Shown here: positions 17,379 to 24,880 of the stretch, piece after piece
Numbering within the stretch: position 1 is the stretch's first letter
Layout: each line of letters starts with the position of its first letter
Origin: a virus
Virus record (IMG/VR): IMGVR_UViG_3300025697_000126
Location: 1 to 26,397 of that record
Strand: one strand, 5' to 3'
DNA: 26,397 bases
Notes under the pieces: model-generated
The model's input: only the letters and a program-made list of their open reading frames with translations
What the model was told of the DNA's origin: nothing
Database searches by the model: none
Made by a program: the position numbers and the translations under genes

Positions 17379-17497
17379 AGTATTCTCCTTCGTTTTTGTA
17401 TTTTACAACTATTCTTCATGTCGCCTATTGCATGGGCTTGCATATCGGCGAATCTTGCTCTGGGCTAACAACAGCGTTTTGGGCAACGCCTCTCAAA
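17379..17497 (-). promoter_or_regulatory. Structured 119-nt untranslated leader before the decoration and capsid genes
   Basis: This is the largest untranslated gap between minus-strand genes. It holds two hairpins: GCGTT/AACGC at 17474-17489 (five pairs, loop of six) and a longer imperfect one at 17421-17451 (TCGCC with GGCGA, inner TGCA with TGCA). A -10-like TAAAAT lies at 17405-17400, but no good -35 sits 17 bases away. No small gene was found in it. It may be a promoter or translational control region for the most abundant virion proteins. Confidence 0.4.
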
Positions 17498-17959
17498 TTA
17501 TTCCGGGATACTTTCCCGCTTGGTTTCCGACGCGGACAGGGATTCCACTTTAACCCCCTCTTTTTGCATGGATTTAGCTTCACGTGCGCCGGACTTCGCG
17601 GCACTCTCGAATCGGCCAAGCCGGACTTTGCGGCGCGCCTCCATCTGGTTCTTCGGGCAGGCCATTAGAATACGATCTCCGCGTTCCTTGTTTTCTCCAT
17701 CCAGCCCCTTGTTGGACTCAAGCGGATTCTGCATGATGCGCTCTTTGCCACGGGCGGGAAGATACCCTTTTTGGACCATCCTATTAATTTCCTCGTCGTT
17801 AGATTTCCTGCCCCAAACGTAGTGCATCTTGGGGTCTTTGTGCAATACGTCCCATTGGTCCGAAACAACGCCTTCGCTGATTACTTCGGCTTTCTTAACC
17901 CACGCGGGGTTGCCACGCGGCTTCTTTTCGGCTGTTACCGGCGTATTGGTGTCGGTCAT
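17498..17959 (-). CDS. Basic hypothetical head-block protein, 153 aa
   Basis: AAGGA lies about seven bases before the ATG. The protein is highly charged and rich in Lys, Arg, Glu and Ser, with no hydrophobic core long enough for a membrane segment. Residues about 10-25 contain KKPRGNPAWVKK, and the last 50 residues are almost all polar. It lies between scaffold and decoration genes. It could be a minor head or internal protein. No family was recognised. Confidence 0.75.
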   Translation of the reverse strand: MTDTNTPVTAEKKPRGNPAWVKKAEVISEGVVSDQWDVLHKDPKMHYVWGRKSNDEEINRMVQKGYLPARGKERIMQNPLESNKGLDGENKERGDRILMACPKNQMEARRKVRLGRFESAAKSGAREAKSMQKEGVKVESLSASETKRESIPE

Positions 17960-17979
17960 CTTAAATTCCTTTCGTCAAG

Positions 17980-18768
17980 TTATTGCGGCCTCATTTTTGC
18001 GCCCATCTGCTTTGCCTTTTCGGGGTCAGCCCAGTCAATCATTTCCTGTTTGGACTTGAATATCCCCTTCGCGTCGTGCATTACTTCCGGGTCGTTTGCC
18101 CATGAAGGCATCTTTTCGTGCCTTCCGCTGATGCGTGACGCGCCGGCATCCGTCAATAAATCCTGCTCGCGCTCTGTTCGTTCTTTTGTGTTATTCTTCG
18201 GCGGAGCCTTTACCGTCTGTAACTTGACAAACTCCATCTTCTGGTCGAAGGACAGGTTGCTCAAGTCCGGTCGTTCTTGGTCTAACTCCTGTACCTGCTT
18301 GACCAACGCTCCCTTTTCGGGGTCTAGCGCTACGACTCGTTTGAACGCGTTATCCTCGGCTTCCGTGAGCCGTTTCTCGAACTCGCGCCGCTCCAAGTCG
18401 CGGTCGTAAGCAACATCTCGCAGGACACGCTTTAATCCGGCTTTCGGGTCGTTCTCGAACTCGGTGAGAACTTCCTCCTCATATTGCTCAAACGTCTTGG
18501 CCGGTTTTTCTGCGGGCGTATCACCCTTGCGGGTGCGCGATATATAGTCCTGATTGTCCTTTACCCGCTTTTCTAGTGCGGCCTTTTCTTCTTTGGTTTG
18601 ACGTAGCTGATCGGTCAGTTCCGTCTTTTCCTTGTCCGCTTCCTCCTTGAGTTTAGCCGGGTCTATTTTCTCCGGCTCCACATCGGGGAGTGTGTCCGCG
18701 TCTACTATGGGCTGCAGCGGCTCTTGATTCTGGACATCTTCGGGCTGTCCTTCATCTTCTGTCGGCAT
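17980..18768 (-). CDS. Probable capsid scaffolding protein
   Basis: 262 residues, GGAGG eight bases before the ATG. The sequence is acidic and helical. Residues 1-40 are Asp/Glu/Pro-rich, and residues about 40-72 form a Lys/Glu coiled coil (KLKEEADKEKTEL). A second helical part spans 92-165. The end is basic (KAKQMGAKMRPQ), as is common for scaffolds that bind the inner capsid surface. The gene lies after the portal and before the capsid gene, the normal place. Its low-hydrophobicity, coiled-coil, charged-end profile supports the call, although scaffolds are poorly conserved and the assignment is by profile and order. Confidence 0.75.
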   Translation of the reverse strand: MPTEDEGQPEDVQNQEPLQPIVDADTLPDVEPEKIDPAKLKEEADKEKTELTDQLRQTKEEKAALEKRVKDNQDYISRTRKGDTPAEKPAKTFEQYEEEVLTEFENDPKAGLKRVLRDVAYDRDLERREFEKRLTEAEDNAFKRVVALDPEKGALVKQVQELDQERPDLSNLSFDQKMEFVKLQTVKAPPKNNTKERTEREQDLLTDAGASRISGRHEKMPSWANDPEVMHDAKGIFKSKQEMIDWADPEKAKQMGAKMRPQ

Positions 18769-18797
18769 CTTGCGCCTCCTTGTTAGAGACTTTAGGG

Positions 18798-20960
18798 CTA
18801 AGCCTCCGGTTGAGCGGGTATTGGGCTTCCCGCCTGTTGATTACCCATCTGACCTGAAATCTGGTCGCCGGACTGCTGACCAAGCGTAGGGGGCGACGTC
18901 CCCGCCGGCTGCCCAATAGCCGGGAGTGGAGCCGCGCCCGCCTGCGCCTGTTCGCTACGCTTAAGCTGCTCTGTGCTTGAAATGTGCTGGACCATTAGTT
19001 GCGCGTTCGGGTTCTTGTCACGCTGGGCCTGCCATAACGCCTGCTTGTGAATTGGAGTGTGAACGTCGTGCATTTCGCCCATCTCCGGCTCGTCCCATTG
19101 CCCATAAATAAGCATTTCGTTGTTTTCCCACAATGCGGCTTTAATCGCCTGATCCTTGGCTGGAATGTTTACGAACTCGGCGGGGTTCTGGACGCCCATC
19201 GCCTCGGCAATACGGAGCCTGATTTTAGCCTTTGCGCCAGGGTCTTGGCTCATCTGGTAGAGCTGTAACAGGTTTTGGACGCGGGTGGCCTCGTCCTGCG
19301 CCTCCGATACGCCGTTCAGCTCGACGAGGTAGATGTCGTTCATGTCGAAGGTGAACTCTGCGCCGATCGCCCCGATCTGGCTTACAATGTCCTCGTGCAT
19401 CATAAACGTGTGGACATACTGGACAAACCGGCGCATATACTCGCCAATCAGCGCATCCTCGATGCTCGCCATATCGCTGAAAATCGGGGTAGTCGCGGCT
19501 ACTTTCGCGCCCATGTATTCACTTGCCGAAGTGCGTCCGCCCATCGCCTGACCGATTACGGCGTCCGTAGTGTTCATCATCTCGCGGATCTTCTGCTCGC
19601 AATACTGGATTGTCGGCATTATCGTGCCGGTCATGTCGGCTATCTGCGTTTCAATGAACGCCGACCGGACATCTCCGCGGCATTGGATGGCATTGGAATG
19701 GCCGAAGTCGCATTTGTCACCATCCACGCGCATGGGGTCGTACACAAACGGGCGGCGTGTGTTCTTGGAGCGGTTGTCGATTAGCTGGTTAATGCCGGTG
19801 CAGATTTGGTCAAAGTAGGTTGAAATCTTCTCGCCAGACGAGATGTGATACATTCCAATGTCGTCTTCGGTCTGGTGCGCCGCAAGCAGGGGCACTCCGC
19901 CGGGGAACATATTTTCGCGGATTTCGATTATCTCACAACTGGCCGGATTGCCCAATATCCGCACCCTGAACCGACGTTCGGCTCCATCCTCGTCCCACGT
20001 CTTTGATTCCTTATTGATTGGCAGATTAACCCATAGCACCCAATGTTCGTATTGCTCGCTCGTACCGTCCGACTGTTCACGCTCGGCGTTTTCAATACGG
20101 TCTTGACTAGATGTTCCAAACTGGTCGGATGACGTTTTAACCAAGTATTTCGCAAACTTCTGGCGTAACCCGTTTCCCTCGCTATCTTTAAATAACGCCA
20201 CCTTGTTCTTTTTGCTGTCGGAATACAGTTTACCCCATGAAATAGGGTCTTTGATGGCGATTAGCGACTGGCTTTCTATATCATCCAGCGTTTCATCCAC
20301 CCACACACAGTCTATCGGCACAAACTCGAAGCCGGGCAGGTTGTTCTTGACGGAGGTGTTGGTCTTAATATCGCCAGTTGTCTTATCGCGGTATGATAAA
20401 TCAACCAGCGTTTTCTCCCACGGAAGCGCCACAAACCCATTCCCGTACTTATAGATGTTGAGTAGCGCCCGCTTGAGGTTGCGCTTAAACCGGGTGTTGG
20501 TCTGCGCCTTACGAAACAGGGCGGTCATTATCTCGGCGTTCTTTCCGCGTATCTGGTTGGCGGCTACATCATCCACTATTCCGCGATACCCGAATTTGTA
20601 GTTATCGGGATTGTCCGTGAAGGTCTTGAACGCCATCGACACAAGCTGATTAACGGAAATGTGGTACACACCAGTGGATTCATTGGCGCGGTGCGTGGAG
20701 TCCAGAGAAGAATCCGGCTTGACCCGGTACATCTGGTCGTTCTTTTTCCAGATGTCTGTCAGGCTTTCTCGGTCGCGGATGGAGTTGAACAGCGTGGATA
20801 TGCGTTTCTTGGTTTCATCAACCAGCTCGGACTTCTCCGCGTAGTTCGGAAAGATGTCCAGGATGGTTTCCTGTTGGGCATCGCTGGCCGGGGCAGAAGC
20901 TTCCGGGTCTGGATCTGTAAAAAATTCTGTTGGGTCCATAAAGTCGAGGGGGGCGGACAA
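18798..20960 (-). CDS. Portal protein
   Basis: About 720 residues, close to the P22 portal (725). It forms the 12-fold ring where DNA enters and where terminase and adaptor dock. Recognisable parts are the helical opening (residues 32-75), STGVYHISVNQLVSMAFKTF near 95, the helix and strand ALLNIYKYGNGFVALPWE near 165, and helical C-terminal regions. A Pro/Gln/Gly-rich tail of about 50 residues ends the protein. The start is uncertain: a TTG at 20960 has GAGG only one base away, and the next ATG at 20939 has no ribosome binding site. It lies between the helix-turn-helix gene and the scaffold, as expected for portals. Confidence 0.88.
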   Translation of the reverse strand: MSAPLDFMDPTEFFTDPDPEASAPASDAQQETILDIFPNYAEKSELVDETKKRISTLFNSIRDRESLTDIWKKNDQMYRVKPDSSLDSTHRANESTGVYHISVNQLVSMAFKTFTDNPDNYKFGYRGIVDDVAANQIRGKNAEIMTALFRKAQTNTRFKRNLKRALLNIYKYGNGFVALPWEKTLVDLSYRDKTTGDIKTNTSVKNNLPGFEFVPIDCVWVDETLDDIESQSLIAIKDPISWGKLYSDSKKNKVALFKDSEGNGLRQKFAKYLVKTSSDQFGTSSQDRIENAEREQSDGTSEQYEHWVLWVNLPINKESKTWDEDGAERRFRVRILGNPASCEIIEIRENMFPGGVPLLAAHQTEDDIGMYHISSGEKISTYFDQICTGINQLIDNRSKNTRRPFVYDPMRVDGDKCDFGHSNAIQCRGDVRSAFIETQIADMTGTIMPTIQYCEQKIREMMNTTDAVIGQAMGGRTSASEYMGAKVAATTPIFSDMASIEDALIGEYMRRFVQYVHTFMMHEDIVSQIGAIGAEFTFDMNDIYLVELNGVSEAQDEATRVQNLLQLYQMSQDPGAKAKIRLRIAEAMGVQNPAEFVNIPAKDQAIKAALWENNEMLIYGQWDEPEMGEMHDVHTPIHKQALWQAQRDKNPNAQLMVQHISSTEQLKRSEQAQAGAAPLPAIGQPAGTSPPTLGQQSGDQISGQMGNQQAGSPIPAQPEA

Positions 20961-21021
20961 GCCTCGTTGAAATTGTTGCGTCCGCTTATTATCCCCTCAC
21001 TTATAGGACATAAATGCGACA

Positions 21022-21366
21022 TTATCGCTTCATTTTTTCTTTTAACTCTTTAGGCATTAGCGCTTTAATGTGCGACAGTTTCCGGCGTACCATTATCTCG
21101 GTTATTCCAAGCTGGCGGGCGGTTTCCCGCATCGACGGCATGGGCGAGCAGTTGCGGGATTCTATGATTTGTAAGTCGGTTTTATCCAATTCCCTTGTAA
21201 GCAGCAAGTCGAAAACTGAATCGCGCAGAGCGTCGGCTTGTTCCTTTTTCTCTAGCGAAACATCACTCTTGGGAAGAATGGCTTTAACATCATAGTCCTC
21301 ATTATCGTTGTATTGCACGGAGTTCTTGAAGATCAGGTCTTCGTTAAGTTTGATTTCTTTTCCCAC
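21022..21366 (-). CDS. Helix-turn-helix protein before the portal
   Basis: 114 residues from a GTG with GGAG five bases upstream. Residues about 78-103 (MRETARQLGITEIMVRRKLSHI) form a helix-turn-helix of the sigma-region-4/LuxR-like kind: a first helix RETARQLG, a turn ITE and a recognition helix MVRRKLSHI. Residues 38-70 are charged and helical. Its start lies within 20 bases of the end of a terminator, so it is either translated from read-through RNA or made from a start inside the terminator region. It may be a regulator of the late genes or a structural DNA-binding protein. Neither is shown. Confidence 0.75.
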   Translation of the reverse strand: MGKEIKLNEDLIFKNSVQYNDNEDYDVKAILPKSDVSLEKKEQADALRDSVFDLLLTRELDKTDLQIIESRNCSPMPSMRETARQLGITEIMVRRKLSHIKALMPKELKEKMKR

Positions 21367-21375
21367 CGCATCTCC

Positions 21376-21410
21376 AATAAAAAAGGGGACACCCCTTGCG
21401 AGGTGCCCCC
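21376..21410 (-). terminator. Intrinsic terminator after the packaging block
   Basis: Reading leftward, GGGGGCACC (21410-21402) pairs with GGTGTCCCC (21393-21385) across an eight-base loop, with one G-T pair, and is followed by TTTTTTATT (21384-21376). Stem, loop and U-run fit a Rho-independent terminator. The ribosome binding site of the next gene starts right after the U-run, so little room remains for a new promoter. Partial read-through or antitermination would then feed the portal and capsid genes. Confidence 0.8.
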
Positions 21411-21450
21411 GGTTGTTCCGTAGGACGGTTATTATTTTAGCCCACTCGGA

Positions 21451-21579
21451 TTACTTGCTTTTCCTCGGAGCTGGCTGGCGTGATGTATTCCTGTTTCCCG
21501 TACCGCCGCCGCTACCGTCCCGCCGTCTGCGTCCGCCACATGATCCACGGCCGCCTCTGCCTGCGTTGCCTCGTGCCAT
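21451..21579 (-). CDS. 42-aa Gly/Arg-rich basic peptide
   Basis: A short ATG-to-TAA frame (43 codons with stop) lies between the 61-aa gene and the terminator. The peptide begins MARGNAGRGGRG, contains a run of four Arg and a GGGTG segment, and ends APRKSK. It has about a dozen basic residues and one acidic residue. The start is preceded by AAAGGAGGTGAT, nearly a full match to the anti-Shine-Dalgarno sequence, nine bases away counting from GGAGG. That points to strong translation. Gly/Arg-rich peptides often bind nucleic acid, so binding to DNA or RNA is possible. No family was recognised. Confidence 0.75.
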   Translation of the reverse strand: MARGNAGRGGRGSCGGRRRRDGSGGGTGNRNTSRQPAPRKSK

Positions 21580-21581
21580 TC

Positions 21582-21767
21582 TTAATCACCTCCTTTATCA
21601 GTTTGTTCCGTGCGTTTCTTCATCGTCTCAACCCGCCCGTCCTGCACCACCAGCGCAATCCCGATCTCGCCCCACCAGCCGGGGCGCTCTGCTACATCCA
21701 GCAATCCCATAAGGGATTTTGCGATGTATTCTCGCGGAAGCCGTGATTTCGCTAATTCGTTATGCAC
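21582..21767 (-). CDS. Hypothetical protein, 61 aa
   Basis: A GTG start at 21767 overlaps the end of the tandem Cpn10 gene by 16 bases, with GAGGG about ten bases upstream. The protein ends in GEIGIALVVQDGRVETMKKR, a beta-hairpin pattern (strand, QDGR turn, strand) often seen in tiny phage proteins next to structural genes. The last six codons encode the strong ribosome binding site of the next gene. Function unknown. Confidence 0.65.
   Translation of the reverse strand: MHNELAKSRLPREYIAKSLMGLLDVAERPGWWGEIGIALVVQDGRVETMKKRTEQTDKGGD
21584..21596 (-). promoter_or_regulatory. Near-perfect extended Shine-Dalgarno site
   Basis: The minus strand reads AAAGGAGGTGATT, complementary over about 12 bases to the canonical 16S rRNA 3' tail. 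It lies over the last codons of the 61-aa gene and nine bases (from GGAGG) before the ATG of the 42-aa gene. It is stronger than other sites in the window, and supports the start of the short gene. Confidence 0.9.
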
Positions 21768-22279
21768 AGCACATCACCCTCATCCACGATTTTATAATGT
21801 TTGCCGTCTTCCACGCATGACGCCACGGACTTCTCGTACATCACCGCCAGCCCCGCCCTGAGGTCATAGCACTTGCCAGCCGCACGCAGGACGGTGCCGG
21901 ACTTTATCTGGTTGGTGACATTTGTGAGAACAACGCCTTCGTCTGGAACAACCGTCGGGTCTTCCTTGATGATGGCAAACCTATTTTCCGGCATAATTCG
22001 CTCGACGAAGTTCTCCGCTACGATCTTCGCCAGGATATGCTCGGCATGGGTGGTAGCCATCGTTCTGTCCCTAAACGGGAGAACGGTGTATTCCTTGAGG
22101 AACAGGATTTCATCACCGGCCCCAAACGGGAAGGCTTTATCCCCAACCGCCACTACGGTTGCTCGCCACCCGAACTGTTGCCACAGTTCCGGGATGATAA
22201 TGCCGCCATCATCGGCCTTCTTCGGGTAGCGTTTTACCAGCACTATTTCGCGTAATGGCTTAAACTTGCAATAGCCCAT
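21752..22279 (-). CDS. Tandem GroES-like co-chaperonin with two Cpn10 domains
   Basis: 175 residues, with GGAGG before the ATG, one base after the previous stop. Two Cpn10-like units follow each other. The first (about residues 7-88) has VLVKRYPKKADDGGIIIPE, a VVAVGDKAF strand and GAGDEILF. The second (about 94-174) has RFAIIKED, a DEGVVLTN mobile-loop end, SGTVLRAAG, and VDEGDVLCI. Each has the Gly plus hydrophobic tripeptide (III; VVL) that in GroES contacts GroEL. Phage co-chaperonins such as T4 gp31 help the host GroEL fold capsid protein. A double Cpn10 on one chain is known in chloroplasts (Cpn20), but I know of few phage examples. Its place before the head genes suits capsid folding. 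Inferred from motifs. Confidence 0.82.
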   Translation of the reverse strand: MGYCKFKPLREIVLVKRYPKKADDGGIIIPELWQQFGWRATVVAVGDKAFPFGAGDEILFLKEYTVLPFRDRTMATTHAEHILAKIVAENFVERIMPENRFAIIKEDPTVVPDEGVVLTNVTNQIKSGTVLRAAGKCYDLRAGLAVMYEKSVASCVEDGKHYKIVDEGDVLCITN

Positions 22280-22280
22280 G

Positions 22281-22514
22281 TCAGCCCTCCAAGACTTGTT
22301 GTTCCTTGCATTGCTTGCGCAGTCCCTGAATTATACCCAATGCCACATTAAGACCGTGCACCACGCCCTTGAGCTGGCCGTCTTCATGCGGGATGCCGGT
22401 TATGCGATCGACATTATTATTGCCCTTTACATGTTTCAGGATTTCGTCTTCAATTAACCCCACGCCGGGTTCGTTAATAACCATTTCCACTAATTGTAAA
22501 TCTTCTAGGTCCAT
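22281..22514 (-). CDS. Hypothetical protein, 77 aa
   Basis: GGAGG lies about eight bases before the ATG, inside the end of the terminase gene. The terminase stop ends directly before the start. The protein is acidic at its N-terminus and helical throughout, with IEDEILKHVKGNN and, near the end, ALGIIQGLRKQC. No membrane segment or catalytic motif is seen. It could be a terminase-associated or regulatory protein. No family was recognised. Confidence 0.7.
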   Translation of the reverse strand: MDLEDLQLVEMVINEPGVGLIEDEILKHVKGNNNVDRITGIPHEDGQLKGVVHGLNVALGIIQGLRKQCKEQQVLEG

Positions 22515-24239
22515 TTAATAACCTCCGTGTTTTGTTAATGGCTCGAACTCTTTTGGCCCCTTACTGGCGTAATCGCCCATATACCTCGCATCGGAACACG
22601 CAAGATACTCAACGGTATCAATTAAATGGTCGTCTTTGTTTCGCTTGGTCTCCTTGTTATTGTGGCTTTCGTTGCCAAACATCCGCGTTTCGGTCACGCA
22701 CCGCTCCCATTCCCACCTGAATTTAACGCACTTGTTACTGAAATACATTCTCGGAGCACCATCTTTGCCTGTGACCATGTGCTTTCTGTGCGGGTCAATC
22801 TTGAGGAACGCCCTTAGGTTGCTGGCGCGGTGTTCCTGCCCCATCTTGACGCTCTCGCACACCTTCAGCCCGCCGATCTGGAAGAAGAAACTCACCGGCC
22901 TGCCCATCCCGCCTGCCGTCTGGAAGCAATGCCAGTCCAGCCAGCTCCGCGCGAACTTCTGCCTGATTTCGACCTCATCGTACACGTCGTAATTTATGCC
23001 AGTGTCCTTATCAAGCATCTGCTTTGTCAACTTCCGCTCGTTACCGCACGCCTCGATAATTCCCGGTGCCTGATTTATGGCGTCCATGCCTGCCTTGTAA
23101 TACTCGTCGTACATAAACATATCGCCGGCCGGGTTGACCGCCCACATGCTACAAGCAGTCGGATTGGTGTATCCGTAGTCGATGCTCCTGAAATGCGTCC
23201 AGCCCTTGCCCTTGATGTCGTCGTAAGTCCAATCAACGAAATGGGTGTCAGCCTGAATTTCTGGGTAGAACAGCCCGCTTACATGCTGGAATAGCCCGTA
23301 ATACCGAGCCTTGCCTTCCCTGATGGCTTCCTGGTCGCCGCTCTTTTCGGGGATTTCAACCCATTGCAGGTGGGCTTTGCGCTTCTGGTCGCGGGAATAG
23401 ATATGATCCGGCACTTCATCCACGCTTATCCTGCATCGCTGGATTTCGTGACCGCGCGTATTGTGGCCTGTCCACATATCATGGAGCCATGAGTTCATGC
23501 CGGTATCGGCCCTGCCGTCAACCTTGTGGGGAGTGAAGCAAAAATCCCACCACATCCCGCCACGAGTCCGGCCGCGCTGATCCAGCTCGTTAAAAAACGA
23601 CAGCGGCATCTGCTCGTCCGGCAACACCTCCTCGGCCTTGATACCAGCGCAGACGCTTGCCTTCTGGTCATAGGTCAGAAGCACAATCCTGCTCCCGCAC
23701 TTCAGGTTTACGCTTGGATTTAGCTTCCATGACGGGTCTTTGGTTCCGCCAAGTATAGGCAACCTGAACTCGCCAAGTTCCTTAGCCGGAATCCACTTCT
23801 GCAACTCCGGCCACAGCACCTCCTTCAGCTGGCCCTTGTCGTATCCCAGCGCCACGAGCGTTCTCGGCCCACCCCATTCGCGCCATTTTACGCCATGCTT
23901 GAATATCTCCCAGTCCGGGTCGCACGGAATCATCTTGAGCACCTTCTTGACCACAGCCGCCGCCGTTTTACCGACCTGATTCGGTGAACAGTTGATACAG
24001 ACGGTATGCCGTGTGTCATTGATCCAGTTTGCCACGCTCGCCAACTGGAACCCGCAGTCGTACCCCATCTTGGCCTCGCCGTGCGGGTGGAAGAACTGCA
24101 ACTCATTCTCCATCTTCTCGCGCTCTATCTGCTTCAAGTCCTTTTCAAGCGAGGGGTCTGACTTGATTTCCTCGTATGAGTAGGAAATCTTCTCATGGCC
24201 CAGCCATAGCTCGTAGTATTTGGTTTCGCCGTTGGTCAT
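22515..24239 (-). CDS. terL: Terminase large subunit
   Basis: 574 residues from the ATG at 24239, which overlaps the stop of the upstream gene as ATGA. A longer open frame upstream lies inside that gene and lacks a ribosome binding site. This is the ATP-driven motor that packs DNA and cuts concatemers. Visible motifs are a Walker A variant S85-PNQVG-K91-T92, Walker B EEVLPDE with D208 and E209, a nuclease segment beginning SIDYGYTNP with D354, and a C-terminal KDDHLIDTVEYL with D536, D537 and D541 that completes an RNase H-type metal site. Order and spacing match large terminases. It lies downstream of a small terminase candidate. Confidence 0.93.
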   Translation of the reverse strand: MTNGETKYYELWLGHEKISYSYEEIKSDPSLEKDLKQIEREKMENELQFFHPHGEAKMGYDCGFQLASVANWINDTRHTVCINCSPNQVGKTAAAVVKKVLKMIPCDPDWEIFKHGVKWREWGGPRTLVALGYDKGQLKEVLWPELQKWIPAKELGEFRLPILGGTKDPSWKLNPSVNLKCGSRIVLLTYDQKASVCAGIKAEEVLPDEQMPLSFFNELDQRGRTRGGMWWDFCFTPHKVDGRADTGMNSWLHDMWTGHNTRGHEIQRCRISVDEVPDHIYSRDQKRKAHLQWVEIPEKSGDQEAIREGKARYYGLFQHVSGLFYPEIQADTHFVDWTYDDIKGKGWTHFRSIDYGYTNPTACSMWAVNPAGDMFMYDEYYKAGMDAINQAPGIIEACGNERKLTKQMLDKDTGINYDVYDEVEIRQKFARSWLDWHCFQTAGGMGRPVSFFFQIGGLKVCESVKMGQEHRASNLRAFLKIDPHRKHMVTGKDGAPRMYFSNKCVKFRWEWERCVTETRMFGNESHNNKETKRNKDDHLIDTVEYLACSDARYMGDYASKGPKEFEPLTKHGGY

Positions 24240-24880
24240 TTCTTCGGAATCCTCGATATTACCAGCGCGGTCCGAGTCCGGTGCATACCGCCGTGCGTTA
24301 TCCAGCCCTCGGATAGATGCACCACGGGGATGTCCCAGTCCACCCATATCCCCACCCCAGCCTTCTCACATTGCAAGCAGAAGTACGTGTCTTCGGTCAT
24401 CAGGGAGTCGCCATTGAACATATCAGGCCCGAAAAACCACGGGCGCTTGATTATATCGAACACTTTGCTCTTTATCAACTGCAATTCCCCATACATCTTG
24501 ACCTTTTCTAATCCATGCCGCAGTCTAGGGTTCTTGACCATCCTAAACTTTTTCGTATCTGCAAAAACGTGATCCGCGACATTTGTCGTAAATGGATAAA
24601 ACCGGCTAGAACCCCACCCGCTGACCATCGGCTTGTCGTGATCGATCAGCTTTTTTACATCACCAGGCTCCCAAGCGGAATCGGAGCTTGGAAAAAGCAA
24701 GTGGGTGCACCCCTCTTTTAACGCCAGATCCACAAGCGCCATCCGCGCCTTCGCCGTCGGCTGGCCGTACACCTCAAAAATTACCCTATCACAGTCCGGC
24801 CAGTCAGTCTTGCCCATGCTGACGGCAAAATACGTCTGGCACTCCATGTTGTAAAACGATAGGCAGACGGCCAGTTTCAT
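24236..24880 (-). CDS. Glycosyltransferase-like protein, degenerate DxD
   Basis: 214 residues from the ATG at 24880, which overlaps the 50-aa gene stop (ATGA) and has AAGGAAG upstream. The fold pattern is that of GT-A glycosyltransferases found in phage genomes: a start AVCLSFYN, a central LLFPSSDSAWEPGDVKKLI where the usual DxD becomes S65-S66-D67, a DKPMVSGW segment, and MTEDTYFCLQCEKAGVGIWVDW near residue 161. If active it could modify phage or host glycans. The missing first Asp makes metal-dependent catalysis uncertain. It sits between the two terminase genes and is translationally linked to both neighbours. Confidence 0.75.
   Translation of the reverse strand: MKLAVCLSFYNMECQTYFAVSMGKTDWPDCDRVIFEVYGQPTAKARMALVDLALKEGCTHLLFPSSDSAWEPGDVKKLIDHDKPMVSGWGSSRFYPFTTNVADHVFADTKKFRMVKNPRLRHGLEKVKMYGELQLIKSKVFDIIKRPWFFGPDMFNGDSLMTEDTYFCLQCEKAGVGIWVDWDIPVVHLSEGWITHGGMHRTRTALVISRIPKK

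Noticed and set aside
17400-17405. TAAAAT as a clear promoter before the decoration gene
   Set aside because: No acceptable -35 lies 16-18 bases upstream and no extended -10 is seen, so it is mentioned only as part of the leader.
24240-24347. N-terminal extension of the large terminase to an upstream start
   Set aside because: It lies within the glycosyltransferase-like gene and lacks a ribosome binding site. The ATGA overlap at 24239 is the consistent start.
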